Below are positions 22,292-24,158 of a stretch of 24,158 nucleotides of DNA, one piece after another. Source of the stretch: an uncultured Bacteroidales bacterium (GTDB lineage Bacteria > Bacteroidota > Bacteroidia > Bacteroidales > Bacteroidaceae); contig CAMAMZ010000007.1 in the NCBI GenBank assembly GCA_945837185.1, positions 1 to 24,158 on the forward strand. The letters run 5' to 3'. The translations under genes were made by a program, and so were the position numbers. Positions within the stretch are counted from its first letter, which is position 1; each line of letters opens with the position of its first letter. Under the pieces are notes generated by a model, which made no database searches, was not told the DNA's origin, and worked only from the letters and a program-made list of their open reading frames with translations.

Positions 22292-24067
22292 TTATTTGTA
22301 CATCGGACCGAAGTTCTGACAAGCCCTGTAGTCAGCACCCTCTTTGTCCATACCAAAGGCATTCCATGCTGCCGGACGGAACACATCCTTATCGGCAATG
22401 TTGTGCATACAAACAGGAATGCGGAGGATAGAAGCCAGCGTTATCACATCGGCACCGATATGACCGTAGGCAATGGCACCGTGGTTAGCGCCCCAGTTGT
22501 TCATCACAGAGTATACATCCTTGAAGGCATCGCGTGTAGGATCCAGGCGTGGCACGAACCATGTGGTAGGCCATGTCTTGTCGGTACGCTTGTTAAGCAC
22601 ATCATGAATTTCCGGATCAAGATCTATCGACCAGCCTTCCGCAATCTGGAGCACCGGTCCAAGTCCCTTCACGAGGTTCACACGCATCATGGTCATCGGC
22701 ATGCCACCCTTTGTGAGGAAGTTGGAAGAATAGCCACCTCCACGGAAATAGTCTCTGTCGGCAGGATACCAGGTAGTAGCTTTCAGACAAGCCTCAACAT
22801 CAGCCTCTGTCATCTCCCAGTGGCACTTGAAGGTGGGGTTGCCCTCAGCATCGGTCATGGCACCTGTAGCATCGAGTGTTGTAGCACCGGAGTTGATGAG
22901 GTGTATGAATCCTCCTGCAGCCAGTCCGGTAGCCTCTTTGCCAGCCACACGCTTCACAGCTTCAGGACTCCAGTAGGTACGAATATCAGAGAACATAACA
23001 CCCTTATTGGTGAGCAGGTGTCCGAACAGCATTGCCACACCATTCAAGGCATCGTTCTCCGTGGCAAGCACCTTAGCCTCGCGAATACCATTCCAGTCGA
23101 AAGAAGTACACATCAAAGACTCAGGGAAGTCGAAGTTGGGCTTATAGTCCGTCCACTGACGCTGACCCTGCACACCGCCCAAGATGGCATTGTGTCCCAA
23201 CGCCTCTTCCTTGAATCCCAGTTCGAGCAGACGCGGATTGCCTTGCATGAGGTCGTTGATGATGAGCATGTTCTTAACGGTAAACTCCCAGTCAGCGTCT
23301 TTCTCTTCACGTGTCTTGGCCTTACCCTTCTCCTCATTATAGTCATGTCCTTCATTGCACTTGCAATATTTCTCGGTCCATGCCATTGCCTTCTTATACT
23401 CCTCGGGATCGTAGATACCCTCTTCCACACGACGGAGAATCTCAACGAGGTCTACATATTCCGTGCGCATGCCCAGATAATCCTGGAAGAAGTCAGCATC
23501 GACGATACTTCCTGCAATACCCATACAGGTGTTACCCATGCTCAGATAGCTCTTGCCACGCATGGTAGCCACAGCCTGAGCAGCACGGGCAAAGCGCAGA
23601 ATCTTCTCAGCCACGTCAGCAGGAATCGTATTGTCTTGCAAATCCTGCACATCATGCCCATAGATACCGAAAGCAGGCAATCCCTTCTGGGCATGTGCTG
23701 CCAACACAGCTGCCAGATAAACAGCGCCCGGACGTTCTGTTCCATTAAATCCCCATACAGCCTTAGGATAGTGGGGATTCATGTCCATTGTCTCTGAACC
23801 GTAACACCAGCAAGAGGTAACCGTAATGGTGCTGCCTACACCCTCACGTTCAAACTTCTCGGCACAAGCCGCACTCTCAGCTACACGGCCTATTGTGCCG
23901 TCAGCTATCACACACTCAACGGGAGAGCCATCTCCATTTCTAAGATTCGATGAAATCAAGTCGGCTACAGCATGAGCCAATGCCATTGTCTTGTCTTCCA
24001 AACTCTCACGTACGCCACCTTGACGACCATCTATCGTGGGGCGGATTCCAATTTTAGGATACTTCAT
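22292..24067 (-). CDS. fucI: L-fucose isomerase
   Basis: The enzyme converts L-fucose to L-fuculose in the cytoplasm, the first step of fucose breakdown, using Mn2+. The 591 residues match the long FucI family. Motifs include the start YPKIGIRPTIDGRQGGVRES, PECVIADGTIGRVAESAAC-like residues (about 50-70), FNGTERPGAVYLAA, GVQGQRQWTDY, ATENDALNGVAMLFGH with a metal-binding glutamate, and the C-terminal NWGANHGAIAYGHIGADVITLAS plus RIPVCMHN. It is complete: the start is at 24067, 91 bases from the window edge. No -7 box is evident in the short upstream part, which carries GCAAAGC repeats. FucP follows; the kinase and aldolase genes (fucK, fucA) are not in this window. Confidence 0.97.
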   Translation of the reverse strand: MKYPKIGIRPTIDGRQGGVRESLEDKTMALAHAVADLISSNLRNGDGSPVECVIADGTIGRVAESAACAEKFEREGVGSTITVTSCWCYGSETMDMNPHYPKAVWGFNGTERPGAVYLAAVLAAHAQKGLPAFGIYGHDVQDLQDNTIPADVAEKILRFARAAQAVATMRGKSYLSMGNTCMGIAGSIVDADFFQDYLGMRTEYVDLVEILRRVEEGIYDPEEYKKAMAWTEKYCKCNEGHDYNEEKGKAKTREEKDADWEFTVKNMLIINDLMQGNPRLLELGFKEEALGHNAILGGVQGQRQWTDYKPNFDFPESLMCTSFDWNGIREAKVLATENDALNGVAMLFGHLLTNKGVMFSDIRTYWSPEAVKRVAGKEATGLAAGGFIHLINSGATTLDATGAMTDAEGNPTFKCHWEMTEADVEACLKATTWYPADRDYFRGGGYSSNFLTKGGMPMTMMRVNLVKGLGPVLQIAEGWSIDLDPEIHDVLNKRTDKTWPTTWFVPRLDPTRDAFKDVYSVMNNWGANHGAIAYGHIGADVITLASILRIPVCMHNIADKDVFRPAAWNAFGMDKEGADYRACQNFGPMYK

Positions 24068-24114
24068 GGTTTTGTTTTTAGTTATATATAATTTCGATAT
24101 AAGTTATCATCAAC

Positions 24115-24158
24115 GCAAAGCATCAAAACCTTATGCGAAGCATGGATTATGCAAAGCC
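24115..24158. repeat. Short repeats upstream of fucI, cut by the window edge
   Basis: GCAAAGCAT (24115-24123), GCGAAGCAT (24135-24143) and GCAAAGCC (24151-24158) form three near-copies at 20- and 16-base spacing. ATGCGAAGCAT (24133-24143) is itself a palindrome. They lie 48-91 bases before the fucI start and may continue beyond the window. Confidence 0.45.

Noticed and set aside
22211..23797. 528-codon open frame on the + strand opposite fucI and the fucI-fucP gap
   Set aside because: It lies antisense to a clear L-fucose isomerase, has a histidine/cysteine-rich composition typical of shadow frames and shows no domain. Long antisense frames are common opposite conserved genes with biased codon use.
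24115..24158. CRISPR array at the right edge
   Set aside because: The repeated unit is only about 8-9 bases with 7-11 base gaps, far too short for CRISPR repeats and spacers, and no cas gene is near.

Overview
The window reads as chromosomal DNA of a member of the Bacteroidales, most likely Prevotellaceae or a close relative. Three things point there. The gene families are typical of the group: a NigD-like lipoprotein, the SDR-type threonine dehydrogenase paired with Kbl, FucP/FucI, and the folP-cdaA pair. Upstream regions repeatedly carry the Bacteroidetes -7 box TAnnTTTG, in several cases with a TTG about 19-20 nt before it. Starts generally lack a strong Shine-Dalgarno sequence and sit in A-rich leaders. 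I see no tRNA, rRNA, CRISPR array, insertion sequence or phage gene, and the 22 protein genes are all intact.

Layout, left to right. At 29-2125 (+) is a secreted three-module esterase/hydrolase. Kbl (2150-3337, -) and an SDR threonine dehydrogenase (3523-4473, +) are divergent and together form the threonine to glycine plus acetyl-CoA route. A minus-strand cluster covers 9178 down to 4491: a PASTA membrane protein, an RluD-like pseudouridine synthase, Ddl, a glycerol-type acyltransferase and a NigD-like lipoprotein. It has a cell-envelope theme and tight spacing (20 nt, 6 nt and a 4-nt overlap). Ribosomal protein L34 (rpmH, 51 aa) and elongation factor P are divergent from a shared promoter region. 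A membrane-anchored family-2 glycosyltransferase follows, boxed between two terminators, and then RadC.

The stretch 12238-12728 has no recognisable protein gene. It carries a consensus promoter, several inverted repeats and a strong intrinsic terminator on the + strand. I read this as a candidate small structured RNA of about 210 nt whose 3' end overlaps the end of a convergent GNAT acetyltransferase gene. It is the most likely undescribed element in the window.

The right half holds a secreted glycoside hydrolase family 2 enzyme (-), then folP and the diadenylate cyclase cdaA (+, 6 nt apart), and then pta-ackA (+), the acetate/ATP pathway. An unrecognised secreted protein (-) follows. Last is an L-fucose operon in the order fucI then fucP (-), with a conserved-looking hairpin between the two genes. 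The operon starts 91 bases before the right edge, so any upstream partners lie outside. The hydrolases, the fucose genes and Pta-AckA fit a saccharolytic, acetate-producing gut or oral anaerobe; that lifestyle reading is inference.
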